Source: CBDFGE01 sp965247055 (GTDB lineage: Bacteria > Chloroflexota > Dehalococcoidia > Lucifugimonadales > JAGWBF01). From it: 64,000 nucleotides of DNA. The stretch lies in contig CBDFGE010000003.1 of the NCBI GenBank assembly GCA_965247055.1, positions 186,001-250,000 of the forward strand. Reading direction: 5' to 3'. Positions 24,573-32,855 of the stretch are shown here, one piece after another. Numbering within the stretch: position 1 is the stretch's first letter; each line of letters starts with the position of its first letter. The position numbers and the translations under genes were made by a program. Below the pieces are notes generated by a model. That model did no database searches and had not been told where the DNA came from. It worked only from the letters and a program-made list of their open reading frames with translations.

Positions 24573-25712
24573 CTAGTTAAGGAAGCCGAGCTGCTCATAG
24601 GTGCCGCCTACAATGGGCTTGGCGTCCAGCCCCAGCCACCTTTCCAATATGGTGGAGTAGACTCCTCGGAAGTCCACGTTGTGCAGCAGGTCGCCCCCGT
24701 CCTCCAGGTCCTCCTGCTTGAGGGACGGGTACTCGCCGTAGAGGCCGCCCTTCACATGGTCGCCGATGACGAAGCAGACGCCGCCAGTGCCGTGGTCCGT
24801 CCCGCCCCCGTTGTCCCGGGCCCTGCGGCCGAACTCGCTGAACACCAAGAGCACAACCTCCTCGCCTAGGTTGTGCTCCCTCAGGTCGGCATAGAAGTCA
24901 GCGATGGTCTCCGATACCTGCTTCCACAGGCGGGGATGGTCCCCGGCCTGACCGGCATGGGAGTCGAAGGAGTTGTAGGGAGAGGTAGTGTAGAGGACCC
25001 TGGTCCCCAGGTCGGCCAGATGTACCTGGGCGATTCCCTTCACGCCGTTGGCTATGGGATAGTGGCCGTACTCCACGCTGGAGGAGTAGTTTTCGGGAGC
25101 GGTCTTGAGAATGTCGGCACCCTTCAGGGCGGACCGGCCCGTCTCGTGGATGTAGTCCATGACGGGTCCGGTCCCAATAGCGGGGGTATACATCCGGGAG
25201 AACATCTCCAGTGCCTGGCTACGCTCGGCCTCGCCAGGGATCCCAGTGAGGACGCCGTAGGTCTCCAGGTTGCCTACGGAGGCCACGGGCACACCCGGTG
25301 CAGCCAGCGCTCTCGGCAGTCCACGGCCGAAGTTCACGCCTTTCAGCACGTTCTCTGCCTTGGGGTCCAGGTCCCGTAGGGCCCGGCCGAGCCACCCCTC
25401 GCTGCCGATGATGTCCGGCTCGCAGGTGTGCCAGATGTCCATGGACCGGAAGTGGGAGCGGCTGGGGTGCGGGTAGCCGACGCCCTGTATTACGGCTACG
25501 TTCCCCTGATCGTACATCTCCTTTATTTCCGTCATGCTTGGGTGGAACCCCACCTGGTCGTTTACGCGAATTACCTGGTCTTCGGGGACTCCCAGGTTGG
25601 GCCTGTAGTCATAATACAGAGGGTTGGAGTAAGGGACCAATGTATTCATGAAATCGTTGCCGCCCGACAAGGACAAGACTGCCAGCACACGATCCCTTCC
25701 GTTGGATGCCAT
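24573..25712 (-). CDS. DUF1501 family protein (alkaline-phosphatase/sulfatase-like fold)
   Basis: 379 residues. Family landmarks are LAVLSLSGGNDFMNTLVPY at the N-terminus, QGVGYPHPSRSHFRSMDIW, the metal-site-like DSHAGQAGDHPRLW, VFSEFGRRARDNGGGTDHG and the C-terminal LGFLN. Most DUF1501 proteins carry a Tat signal; none is visible here. The ATG at 25710-25712 follows GGGAGGACAGCTC, so the longer frame reaching 25913 is rejected: that part overlaps the DUF1800 gene. It lies 20 bases downstream of DUF1800, its usual genomic partner. Biochemical role unknown. Confidence 0.88.
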   Translation of the reverse strand: MASNGRDRVLAVLSLSGGNDFMNTLVPYSNPLYYDYRPNLGVPEDQVIRVNDQVGFHPSMTEIKEMYDQGNVAVIQGVGYPHPSRSHFRSMDIWHTCEPDIIGSEGWLGRALRDLDPKAENVLKGVNFGRGLPRALAAPGVPVASVGNLETYGVLTGIPGEAERSQALEMFSRMYTPAIGTGPVMDYIHETGRSALKGADILKTAPENYSSSVEYGHYPIANGVKGIAQVHLADLGTRVLYTTSPYNSFDSHAGQAGDHPRLWKQVSETIADFYADLREHNLGEEVVLLVFSEFGRRARDNGGGTDHGTGGVCFVIGDHVKGGLYGEYPSLKQEDLEDGGDLLHNVDFRGVYSTILERWLGLDAKPIVGGTYEQLGFLN

Positions 25713-25732
25713 GAGCTGTCCTCCCTTCAAGA

Positions 25733-27151
25733 CTAGGCGTACTGATATTCTGCGGTAGCAGCTATGAGCTGCAGCATCTGCGCCACCCGCCGGGAGAAAC
25801 GCGTGCGCTCCTCCCCGGTTTCGCGTCGAAGCTCTCCTCCCCGCTGAGCATACTCGATCAGCGAGGCCCGGGTATCCTTCGCCGCTACCACCGGCCCCAT
25901 CAGGTCGAGGCAACCGTCCACAAACTCTTCAGGGGATATGATGGAGGTGCCGGCGCTCATACGGTCCACGATCAGCCTGACCCCCGGCAGCTCAAGGTTG
26001 CCAACCTGGTCAGCTACGAAGTTAATGCGCTCCACCAGTGTACCGCTGTCTATCCACTCCTTGCCGGTGTGCCAGCCTTCCACGGTGGGTGGGTTGAGCA
26101 GATCCTGCCCCATAAAGGTGGTCTCCTGGGTAACGGGCCAGAGACCGGGCTTCACCTCCGTGTGGTCCTTCACCAGGCGCATGGTGCCAATGACCACCTC
26201 GGCCGGGCTCTTTATCCTGGCGAACTGGGCATTCTTGAAGAAGTTGGAGTTGAACAGGATCCGGAGCACGGGCCGCATCTCGTAGTTGTTCTCGACAAAC
26301 ACTTTCTCCAGGGTCTTGATAGCCTCCGGGTCCTGGGGCGGGGTGGAGTTCCAGGCGGGGACCTGGGGCTCGTCCGCGACGAAGAAGTTGTATAGATGGC
26401 GGGACACGAACCGGGCCGTAGCGGGGTGATGTGCGAGCATGTCGATGATGTCCTCGCCGTTCCAGGGCCCCGTCTGCCCCAGGAAGGTCTTCTCGCTGTC
26501 GTCATGGTCCGTGGGATCGTAGCGGAACCGCCAGTCGCTGCGGCCATAGGGGTAGACTGGTAAGGTGGGTTCCAGGTTCCAGCCTGTAAAGGCGCGGGAG
26601 GCCGCCTTGACGTCGTCCTCGGTGTAGTTGAGCTGCCCGTCCATGCCGACGCCCAACGAGAACAGCTCCAACAGCTCTCTGCCATAGTTCTCGTTGATAG
26701 AGCCTTTGTGGTTCTCGACGTTGTCCAGGTAGTAGACCATGGTGGGATGCCTGGAGACCTCCAGCAGCAACTCTTTGAAGCTACCGAGGCCTTTGGTGCG
26801 GAACAGATTGTTGTAGATGGTCTGCATCCGCCCGTGGTCTGTCTTGGCGAAGCCGGTACACAGGATGCTGTGCCAGAAGAGGGCGATCTTCTCCTGGAGC
26901 GGTCTCCTGGTATTTATCATCCTGTACACCCAGGCGGCCTGGTTCGACTCTATGCCGTTCAGCTGCCCGTATTCGGGCAGGTACCGCTCCATCAGGTCGA
27001 ATTCCACGTCCGGCTGCTTCTCCGGATGCAGGAGGTCCTCCACGGTGGCCTCGTAGCCTCTGGCAACGTAGGCCTCCAGCTCATCGCGTGTGGCTCCGAA
27101 CCCGGCGCGACGCAAGAGATGGGCCATCAAGGCAATGTCCCTATCAGCCAC
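25733..27151 (-). CDS. DUF1800 family protein
   Basis: 472 residues. The family pattern is complete: HLLRRAGFGATRDELEAYVARG at the start, ALFWHSILCTGFAK, NYGRELLELFSLGVG, AASRAFTGWNLEP, HPATARFVSRHLYNFFV and LLNPPTVEGWHTGKEWI. DUF1800 and DUF1501 genes form conserved pairs in many phyla, but the joint function is not established. The start is GTG after AAAGGGGGCGTAC. It is the first gene of a probable unit DUF1800-DUF1501-NHL, served by a promoter at 27205-27233. Confidence 0.9.
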   Translation of the reverse strand: MADRDIALMAHLLRRAGFGATRDELEAYVARGYEATVEDLLHPEKQPDVEFDLMERYLPEYGQLNGIESNQAAWVYRMINTRRPLQEKIALFWHSILCTGFAKTDHGRMQTIYNNLFRTKGLGSFKELLLEVSRHPTMVYYLDNVENHKGSINENYGRELLELFSLGVGMDGQLNYTEDDVKAASRAFTGWNLEPTLPVYPYGRSDWRFRYDPTDHDDSEKTFLGQTGPWNGEDIIDMLAHHPATARFVSRHLYNFFVADEPQVPAWNSTPPQDPEAIKTLEKVFVENNYEMRPVLRILFNSNFFKNAQFARIKSPAEVVIGTMRLVKDHTEVKPGLWPVTQETTFMGQDLLNPPTVEGWHTGKEWIDSGTLVERINFVADQVGNLELPGVRLIVDRMSAGTSIISPEEFVDGCLDLMGPVVAAKDTRASLIEYAQRGGELRRETGEERTRFSRRVAQMLQLIAATAEYQYA

Positions 27152-27204
27152 GTACGCCCCCTTTCATTTGACCTGGGATTTGCACCTTATAATGGATCAA
27201 CTCA

Positions 27205-27233
27205 ACGATAATACTTCGCCGGTGGCTTGTCAA
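27205..27233 (-). promoter_or_regulatory. promoter of the DUF1800-DUF1501-NHL unit
   Basis: Minus strand TTGACA (27228-27233), 17-base spacer, TATCGT (27205-27210), about 50 bases before the GTG start. The -35 box is perfect; the -10 box matches four of six. Confidence 0.6.
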
Positions 27234-27254
27234 CAGACTTTTTATGTTGCAGGC

Positions 27255-27656
27255 CTATGTCCGTAGGGAGCTTGCCTCGGTAAGGTGGATGCGCATCCCG
27301 TTGGTGGAGGACGTGTCGAAAAAGATCAGCCGGTAGCCGGCCACGTTGGTAAAGGGCTCCTGGGTGGCGAACCTGTAGCCCTTGGACCTGAAGTCCGCTA
27401 CGGCCCTGTCCAGGTCGTCCACCACGTATCCAACGTGGTCAATAACGTGGCCGCCGCCTCCGGGGAGCCCACTCTTGTCACCGGGCTCGATGAGCTCCAC
27501 CTGCACGCCCCCGATCTGAATGAAGCCGATCCTCCCGGAGCCCGTGGCCGCCGCACCTCCACCGGTGTACTTGCCGCCAAACGTGGCCTCGTACCACTGA
27601 ATCGCCGCCTCCAGGTCCTCTACCAGGTATCCCACGTGGTGGACCTCGTTGAACAT
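27255..27656 (-). CDS. VOC-family protein (methylmalonyl-CoA epimerase/glyoxalase-like)
   Basis: 133 residues in two VOC beta-alpha-beta-beta-beta modules: HHVGYLVEDLEAAIQWYEATFG and HVIDHVGYVVDDLDRAVADF. Candidate metal ligands are the His in HHVGYL, Glu in VELIEP, His in DHVGYV and Glu near the end in IHLTEA, the epimerase-like arrangement. The ATG at 27656 follows AAGGAGGACCGC; the longer frame has no ribosome site. It may be a methylmalonyl-CoA epimerase, but other VOC functions cannot be excluded. Confidence 0.82.
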   Translation of the reverse strand: MFNEVHHVGYLVEDLEAAIQWYEATFGGKYTGGGAAATGSGRIGFIQIGGVQVELIEPGDKSGLPGGGGHVIDHVGYVVDDLDRAVADFRSKGYRFATQEPFTNVAGYRLIFFDTSSTNGMRIHLTEASSLRT

Positions 27657-27703
27657 GCGGTCCTCCTTTTCGTCAGTCTGGGAAAGCCCGAGTACCGCGG
27701 TAA

Positions 27704-28192
27704 TCATATCACGGGGCGCGCTGGCCCAGGGGTGTCCCCTTGGACTCGATCGTCCCCGGGTCCCAGGGCGAAGGCCACGAGGGAGATGCGGTCCATGTGG
27801 TAGAGCAGAGGGACCAGACGGCGGTATTTCCCCCGGAGCTGTGACAGGACCCTCCGCAGCTCCTCGCCGTCGGGCACCAGCACCCCTCTGGTCTGCCAGG
27901 TCCTCCTGCCTATGCGAACCCTGGCCCGGGGGTCGGTCTTCAGGTTCCTCGACCAGTCGCTGGATGGCCCCCAGCCAGAGATGCAGAAGACGGTATCTCC
28001 CTCGCGGACGTACCAGAGGGGGGTGTTACGCACCCGTCCGGTGAGCCTCCCCCTGGTGGTCAGGACCATCACCTGGCCGGCGATGAGGGACCCGAGGCCG
28101 AGCCTGTAGACCAGGACGGGCCACTTGGCCAGCCGTCCCCGCAGCCAGCTCGGGTGGCGTGGTTGGTCGTGAACGGTGCTATCGGTGGACAT
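27704..28192 (-). CDS. Ddn-like nitroreductase, deazaflavin (F420)-dependent family
   Basis: 162 residues of the Ddn/PF04075 split beta-barrel family, which use reduced F420 or related flavins to reduce quinones, unsaturated compounds or nitro groups. Landmarks are MVLTTRGRLTGRVRNTPLWYV, FCISGWGPSSDWSRNLKTDP and ARVRIGRRTWQTRGVLV. Several such enzymes, and luciferase-like relatives elsewhere in the window, would fit an F420-using cell; this remains inference. It starts 21 bases after the FAD oxidoreductase stop, with GGAGG upstream. Confidence 0.85.
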   Translation of the reverse strand: MSTDSTVHDQPRHPSWLRGRLAKWPVLVYRLGLGSLIAGQVMVLTTRGRLTGRVRNTPLWYVREGDTVFCISGWGPSSDWSRNLKTDPRARVRIGRRTWQTRGVLVPDGEELRRVLSQLRGKYRRLVPLLYHMDRISLVAFALGPGDDRVQGDTPGPARPVI

Positions 28193-28213
28193 TGTGCCTC
28201 CGCCGATTCGACC

Positions 28214-29335
28214 TTAGCTCCCGGCGAACCGGGCGAGGGAGCAGGGCTCTATCGGAAGGTCGGTGTGGCCCGTGATGGCCAGGTCGGCCGTGGCCCGGGC
28301 CATGGCGGGGGCCAAGAGTATCCCCTTGCGGCCTGCTCCGGTGGCCACGTAGAGGCCGTCCCAGCCGGGCACCTCACCTATTATAGGGATACCGTCTTGG
28401 GACGCGGGTCGTAGACACGCCGTCTGGAGCTGCAGCTCCCCATCGGACAGGCCGGGCATGATCTCCAGGGCGTGCTTCATGATGGACGCTCGCGCTCCGG
28501 CGGTGGGCGTCTGGTCGAACCCCACCCGCTCCTCGGTGGTGCCTACCCAGGTGAGGCCGTCGGGCTTGGACGTAATGTAGCCCCCGTCGCTGGTGTAAAA
28601 GGCGTGCCCCAACGGGGGCCCGGGCAGCTTCAGGCGAAGTATCTGCCCCTTGAGCGGCTCGACCGGCACCGGTGTCCCCAGCCAGTCCCCGGCCTGGGCC
28701 GTCCAGGGTCCCATGGCCAGGACCACCCTCTCGCACGCAATCTCCTCTCCCTCCAGCACGATGCCCGATACCCGGCTCCCGGAGCGCTTGAGCCCGCTGA
28801 CCGTGCCGTGCCTGACGCTGGCACCATACTTCTCGGCCGCCTGGGCCAGCGCCCGTGTATACTCGTAGGAGGCCACCTGCCGCATGCCTCCGACGCACAC
28901 AGCCCCGACTACCCGGGGAGACAGCCTGGGCTCCAGTGGCAGGACCTCTGTGCCCTCCAGCCACCGGGCGGGAAAACCTTCCAGCTTCCGTGCGAGATCG
29001 AAGAGCGCCCGGTATTCCGGGAGCTCGGCCTCGTCGAGGGCGATCCATACGCAAGAGAGGGGCCGGAAATGGAAATCGACCCCGGTCTCGGCGGCGATCT
29101 CTTGGGCCAGGTCCAGGTGCATGCGAAAGCTCACTTGGGATAGGGACTCCAGAGCGCCGGGGGTCCCCTGGCCGGTGAGAGGGTCCAGCAGGCCCGCAGC
29201 GAAGCCCGAGGCGCAGCTCCCAATCGTCTCCTTCTCGATGACCGTAGCCCGGACCCCCCTCCGGGCGAGGTAGTAGGCGGTGGCACATCCTACGACGCCT
29301 CCGCCCACGATGACGACTTCAGCCGTAGCAGCCAT
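28214..29335 (-). CDS. FAD-dependent amine/glycine oxidase (DAO family, ThiO-like)
   Basis: 373 residues. The N-terminal FAD-binding Rossmann motif is VVIVGGGVVGCATAYYLARRG followed by the acidic end VIEKE. The C-terminal part has PIIGEVPGWDGLYVATGAGRKGILLAPAMAR, the conserved FAD-closing segment of glycine/sarcosine-oxidase-like DAO proteins. It oxidises an amino acid or secondary amine with release of imine and, in most relatives, hydrogen peroxide. The true substrate is unknown. A paralogue occurs at 38862-40055. Confidence 0.88.
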   Translation of the reverse strand: MAATAEVVIVGGGVVGCATAYYLARRGVRATVIEKETIGSCASGFAAGLLDPLTGQGTPGALESLSQVSFRMHLDLAQEIAAETGVDFHFRPLSCVWIALDEAELPEYRALFDLARKLEGFPARWLEGTEVLPLEPRLSPRVVGAVCVGGMRQVASYEYTRALAQAAEKYGASVRHGTVSGLKRSGSRVSGIVLEGEEIACERVVLAMGPWTAQAGDWLGTPVPVEPLKGQILRLKLPGPPLGHAFYTSDGGYITSKPDGLTWVGTTEERVGFDQTPTAGARASIMKHALEIMPGLSDGELQLQTACLRPASQDGIPIIGEVPGWDGLYVATGAGRKGILLAPAMARATADLAITGHTDLPIEPCSLARFAGS

Positions 29336-29472
29336 GGTGGTCTCCCGTTGTGACGCTCAGTGTAATGTTAGCCTATTCTCGGGTAAACTTAAACCGGGTT
29401 CCCGCCGTGGGGCTGGCGGACGGTACGTGTCGCCGCCACCGCCCAGGGCGGATCTCAGGATCGGGAGGCCCC

Positions 29473-30204
29473 ATGCCACAGGTTGCTGAGTCCGACGTAC
29501 AGTTTCCAGGTCTCGACGTCATGCTAAAGGGGTTCCTGGTCTACCCCGAAGGCGCCAGGTCACGTCCCGGTGTCCTGGTGCACCCCGAGGCCTATGGCCT
29601 GACAGACCAGCTAAAGGAGGTGGCGAGGAGGCTCGCCCACCAGGGATATTCGGTGCTGGCCTTCAACCAGTACTCGCGCCAGCCCGAGGCGCCCATAGGG
29701 GCCCCCTACGAGGTGATCTCCCAGTACTCCAGGAGGATCACCGACAGGGTGGCTCTCATGGACCTGGACGCGACATTGGCATACTTCCGGAGCCTCAGCG
29801 CAGTGGACCCCGAGCGCGTGGGAGTCCTCGGGTTCTGTTCGGCGTACCCGATAGTGCTGGCTTGCCACGACGTGCGCCTGAGAGCCTGCGTGTCTTTCTA
29901 CAACCAGGTGCGGTACCAGGAAAAGTACAACGCCGATGCCAGCGTCTCACCCCTCGACAGGATACCGGGCATCTGGTGCCCTTTCCAGGGCCACTACGGC
30001 GACAACGACGTCGCCGTCTCGGTGGATGACATAACGCTTCTGGAGAGCACGCTGAAGAGGTTTGGGAAAGCCTATGATCTCCATGTCTATCCTGGTGCTC
30101 CCCACGGATTTTTCAACGAGACCAGGCCCGATTACCGCCAGACGTATGCGGAGACGGCATGGTCGAGGGTGCTGGAGTTCCTGGGGGTACATATGGGAAA
30201 GTAG
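29473..30204 (+). CDS. Dienelactone hydrolase family protein
   Basis: 243-residue alpha/beta hydrolase. The catalytic triad fits dienelactone hydrolase: Cys122 in GVLGFCSAYP, Asp177 (or 179) in GHYGDNDVAVS and His211 in PGAPHGFFN; Glu39 in VHPEAYGL matches the residue that activates the Cys in the family. The ATG at 29473 follows GGGAGGCCCC; the frame extends upstream to 29350 without a ribosome site. It probably acts in ring-cleavage or related lactone degradation, though many family members are general esterases. Confidence 0.88.
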   Translation: MPQVAESDVQFPGLDVMLKGFLVYPEGARSRPGVLVHPEAYGLTDQLKEVARRLAHQGYSVLAFNQYSRQPEAPIGAPYEVISQYSRRITDRVALMDLDATLAYFRSLSAVDPERVGVLGFCSAYPIVLACHDVRLRACVSFYNQVRYQEKYNADASVSPLDRIPGIWCPFQGHYGDNDVAVSVDDITLLESTLKRFGKAYDLHVYPGAPHGFFNETRPDYRQTYAETAWSRVLEFLGVHMGK

Positions 30205-30219
30205 GTCCATCGCCGAGGG

Positions 30220-30248
30220 TTGACATGGCATGTAGCGATAAGTATCCT
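30220..30248 (+). promoter_or_regulatory. promoter of the two-gene deacetylase unit
   Basis: TTGACA (30220-30225), 17-base spacer, TATCCT (30243-30248), about 107 bases before the ATG at 30356. Confidence 0.7.
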
Positions 30249-30355
30249 ACCCTTGGCGGCAGGAAGGCGGTGGAGCCACGCTAGACGATCTCGTTTGCTA
30301 GTGGGGCCCGTATTGCCCCGTGGGGCGGCCGCCAGCTTGCCCAGGAGGTGAGGCC

Positions 30356-31264
30356 ATGCCACTGCCACCGGACCGGGTAGACTACAGCCCCATCATCGAC
30401 CGGCCCGCCATCAAGTGGCCCAACGGGGCCCGGGTGGCCCTGTGGATATCCCCCAACGTGGAGCACTACGAGTACACGCCGGTGCATGATGGACTCCGCA
30501 ACCCGTGGCCCCGGATGCCCTACCCCGACGCCCAGCAGTACTCCTACCGGGACTACGGGAACCGGGTGGGCTTCTGGCGGATGCTGGATGTCCTGGACAA
30601 GCACAGCATCAGGTGCTGCGTGTCCCTCAACCTGGCGGTGCTGGAGCACTACCCCGAGATCGCCGAGGCGATGGTACAGCGGGACTACGACTTCATGAGC
30701 CACGGCATCTACAACACCATCTACCTCAACAGCTACTCCGAGGAAGCGGAGAGGGAGTTCTACAGGGACTGCATCGAGACACTGAGGCGGCACACTGGGA
30801 AGCAGCTGAAGGGGATGCTGGGGCCGTCGGTCACCGGCTCGGCGTCAACGCCGGACCTGATGGCCGAGGCAGGGCTGATCTACCACACCGACTGGATGCA
30901 CGACGACCAGCCGGTGCCCATCAAGGTAAAGTCGGGCAAGCTGGTCTCCGTGCCCTACTCCATCGAGCTGAACGACGTGCCCGTCTTCAGGAGCCACTAC
31001 GAGGGTGAGTATTTTGTGTGGGCGTGCAAGGCCCAGTTCGACCAGCTTTACAGGGAAGGTGAGGAGAGCGGGCGGGTGATGTGCATCGCCCTACACCCCT
31101 ACCTCATCGGCCAGCCCCACCGGGTCAGGTACCTTGACCAGGTGCTAGACTACATCATGTCCCACGACGGAGTCTGGCAGACCACCGCCGACGAGATAGC
31201 CGAGTACTACATCGCCAACTGCTACGACCAGGCGGTGGCCCACGCCCAACGGCTGAACGGATAG
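30356..31264 (+). CDS. Polysaccharide-deacetylase-fold enzyme, copy 1 (PuuE/allantoinase-like)
   Basis: 302 residues of the carbohydrate esterase 4 / NodB fold. Landmarks are ARVALWISPNVEHYE, YGNRVGFWRMLDVLDKH, IRCCVSLNLAVLEHYPEIAEAM, DFMSHGIYNTIYL and ALHPYLIGQPHRVRYL. The canonical NodB HxxxH metal motif is only partly kept (SHGIYNT), and the usual Asp at the end of the first motif is Asn, as in PuuE/allantoinase-type relatives acting on amides. The ATG follows AGGAGGTGAGGCC. A second copy follows 31 bases later. Substrate unknown. Confidence 0.85.
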   Translation: MPLPPDRVDYSPIIDRPAIKWPNGARVALWISPNVEHYEYTPVHDGLRNPWPRMPYPDAQQYSYRDYGNRVGFWRMLDVLDKHSIRCCVSLNLAVLEHYPEIAEAMVQRDYDFMSHGIYNTIYLNSYSEEAEREFYRDCIETLRRHTGKQLKGMLGPSVTGSASTPDLMAEAGLIYHTDWMHDDQPVPIKVKSGKLVSVPYSIELNDVPVFRSHYEGEYFVWACKAQFDQLYREGEESGRVMCIALHPYLIGQPHRVRYLDQVLDYIMSHDGVWQTTADEIAEYYIANCYDQAVAHAQRLNG

Positions 31265-31295
31265 GGGCGGGGCCCGAGAGCCACAGGAGGAGACC

Positions 31296-32210
31296 GTGCC
31301 CGCAGAGCGTCGTTTCGGGATGGACCACGAGCACTACGACTGGTCTCCCCTGGCCAAGCGAGGGGTCCTGACGTGGCCGGAGAAGGCCCGGGTGGCCCTA
31401 TGCGTTATCGTCAACCTCGAGCACATGGAGTGGGACCCACCCCAGGGCAGCTATGCCGGTGCGATCCCCGGCGGCCTGGGAAGCAGGCCCTTTCCCGACT
31501 ACGCCAGGCTGTCCCACCGGGAGTACGGCCACCGGGTGGGGGTCTTCCGGGTGCTGGACGTGCTGGCCAAGCACGGGATAAAGGCGACCGTGGCCATGGA
31601 CGTCCTGACCGCCGAGAACTATCCCTATCTGGTCAGACACTGTCTGGGGCAGGGCTGCGAGATCATTGGACATGGCATTTCGGTGAGCCGGTGGATCTCC
31701 AGCAACATGACGGAGCAGGAGGAGTGGGAGTACATCCGGGAGTCGATGGAGCGTATGGAGCGGGCCACGGGCTCTGTGCCCGTGGGCTGGCTGGGGCCCG
31801 AGTCGGGGGAGTCCGCGAGGACGCCTCAGCTTCTGGCCCGGGCCGGGGTCCGGTACGTATGCGACTGGGCCAACGACGAGCAGCCCTACCCCCTGAAGGC
31901 ACCTGAGGGGGAGATCTTCTCCCTCCCCATGATGCTGGAGTTGGACGACGTCAACGCCCTGTGGGACCGTCGACTCGATATACGCAGGTACGGGGAGCTC
32001 CTCAAGGAGAGCTTCGATGGCCTGTACCGTGATGGTGCCGGAAATGGGAGGGTGCTGGTGTTGAACCTGCGTCCCTGGCTCATCGGCCAGCCCTTCCGTA
32101 TCGGCTGTCTGGACGATGCACTGGGGCACATGGTCAGCCGCCGGGGGGTCTGGGCAGCCACCGGCTCCGAGATCGTGGACTGGTACCAGCGCAATCCCCC
32201 AGTCGTGTGA
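31296..32210 (+). CDS. Polysaccharide-deacetylase-fold enzyme, copy 2
   Basis: 304-residue diverged paralogue of the preceding gene, with the same order of motifs: ARVALCVIVNLEHME, YGHRVGVFRVLDVLAKHGI, KATVAMDVLTAENYPYLV, CEIIGHGISVSRWIS and NLRPWLIGQPFRIGCL. Unlike copy 1 it retains an Asp in AMDVLT, and its His motif is GHGISVS, so the two active sites differ. The start is GTG after CAGGAGGAGACC. The pair may form a heteromer or act on successive or related substrates. Confidence 0.85.
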   Translation: MPAERRFGMDHEHYDWSPLAKRGVLTWPEKARVALCVIVNLEHMEWDPPQGSYAGAIPGGLGSRPFPDYARLSHREYGHRVGVFRVLDVLAKHGIKATVAMDVLTAENYPYLVRHCLGQGCEIIGHGISVSRWISSNMTEQEEWEYIRESMERMERATGSVPVGWLGPESGESARTPQLLARAGVRYVCDWANDEQPYPLKAPEGEIFSLPMMLELDDVNALWDRRLDIRRYGELLKESFDGLYRDGAGNGRVLVLNLRPWLIGQPFRIGCLDDALGHMVSRRGVWAATGSEIVDWYQRNPPVV

Positions 32211-32326
32211 CGGTGCCCTCAGGGTGGGTGGGGGTTGAGGGCGTGTGGCCCTGGGACAGTCCCGGCAGATATCCCTCCGTCGAGGGTAACCAGCGGGACT
32301 AGTCTGTCCCAAACCTGCCGGGAATC

Positions 32327-32358
32327 TTGCGACCACGTAGCACCAAATGTGCTAGAAT
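32327..32358 (+). promoter_or_regulatory. promoter and dyad upstream of the PH-like membrane gene
   Basis: TTGCGA (32327-32332), 20-base spacer, TAGAAT (32353-32358). The inverted repeat TAGCAC-CAAAT-GTGCTA (32338-32354) overlaps the -10 box and could be an operator. Transcription would start at or next to the ATG at 32366. Confidence 0.45.
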
Positions 32359-32365
32359 GTTAGTG

Positions 32366-32803
32366 ATGCAGCAGTACCAGCCATTACACGCCGATAGACA
32401 CAGGTCGGCATTTAACCTCACCCTGGTCCTAGCGATTGGCGTCGCGGTAGTGGGTCTGATTACCGAAGAGTTCACGCTGGTGCTGATAGGTCTGACGGTG
32501 GGGGCCTTTAGCTGGTTCACCACGCCGGCCCAATACCTGATCTTTGAAGACCACCTGGACATAGCCTACGGCAGACCCAGAGTGCGCCATGTGTCCTTCC
32601 GGCGGGTCGAGCAGGTGGACCTGATCCAGTTTCCCCTGGGCACCAGGGTACGAGTAAGCCTCCGCGTGGGCCGGCCCCTGCTCATCCAGCCCATGGACGG
32701 CCAGGAGTTCCAGAGCCGGTTTCAGGGGGCGCTGGAATCCTATCGGCTTGCCCACCCGGACGACTACGGGGAGCAGCAAGAGGGCTCCGACCCGACAGCT
32801 TAG
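32366..32803 (+). CDS. Small membrane protein with PH-like domain, possibly leaderless
   Basis: 145 residues. Two adjacent hydrophobic segments (about 14-50, LTLVLAIGVAVVGLITEEF then LVLIGLTVGAFSWFTTPAQ) are followed by a soluble beta-rich stretch LIFEDHLDIAYGRPRVRHVSF...RVEQVDLIQFPLG, like bacterial PH-domain membrane proteins. The ATG at 32366 is chosen because the -10 box ends at 32358, giving almost no leader; no ribosome site is seen. Two further in-frame starts lie upstream at 32327 and 32357. Function unknown. Confidence 0.65.
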   Translation: MQQYQPLHADRHRSAFNLTLVLAIGVAVVGLITEEFTLVLIGLTVGAFSWFTTPAQYLIFEDHLDIAYGRPRVRHVSFRRVEQVDLIQFPLGTRVRVSLRVGRPLLIQPMDGQEFQSRFQGALESYRLAHPDDYGEQQEGSDPTA

Positions 32804-32855
32804 CCACTCCAGGCCCCGGCGGGGCCGTCCCTCTGTGGATGGTGCCTCGCCACCC

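Noticed and set aside
25713..25913. N-terminal extension of the DUF1501 gene
   Set aside because: It overlaps the DUF1800 coding sequence, and a good ribosome site marks the internal ATG at 25712.
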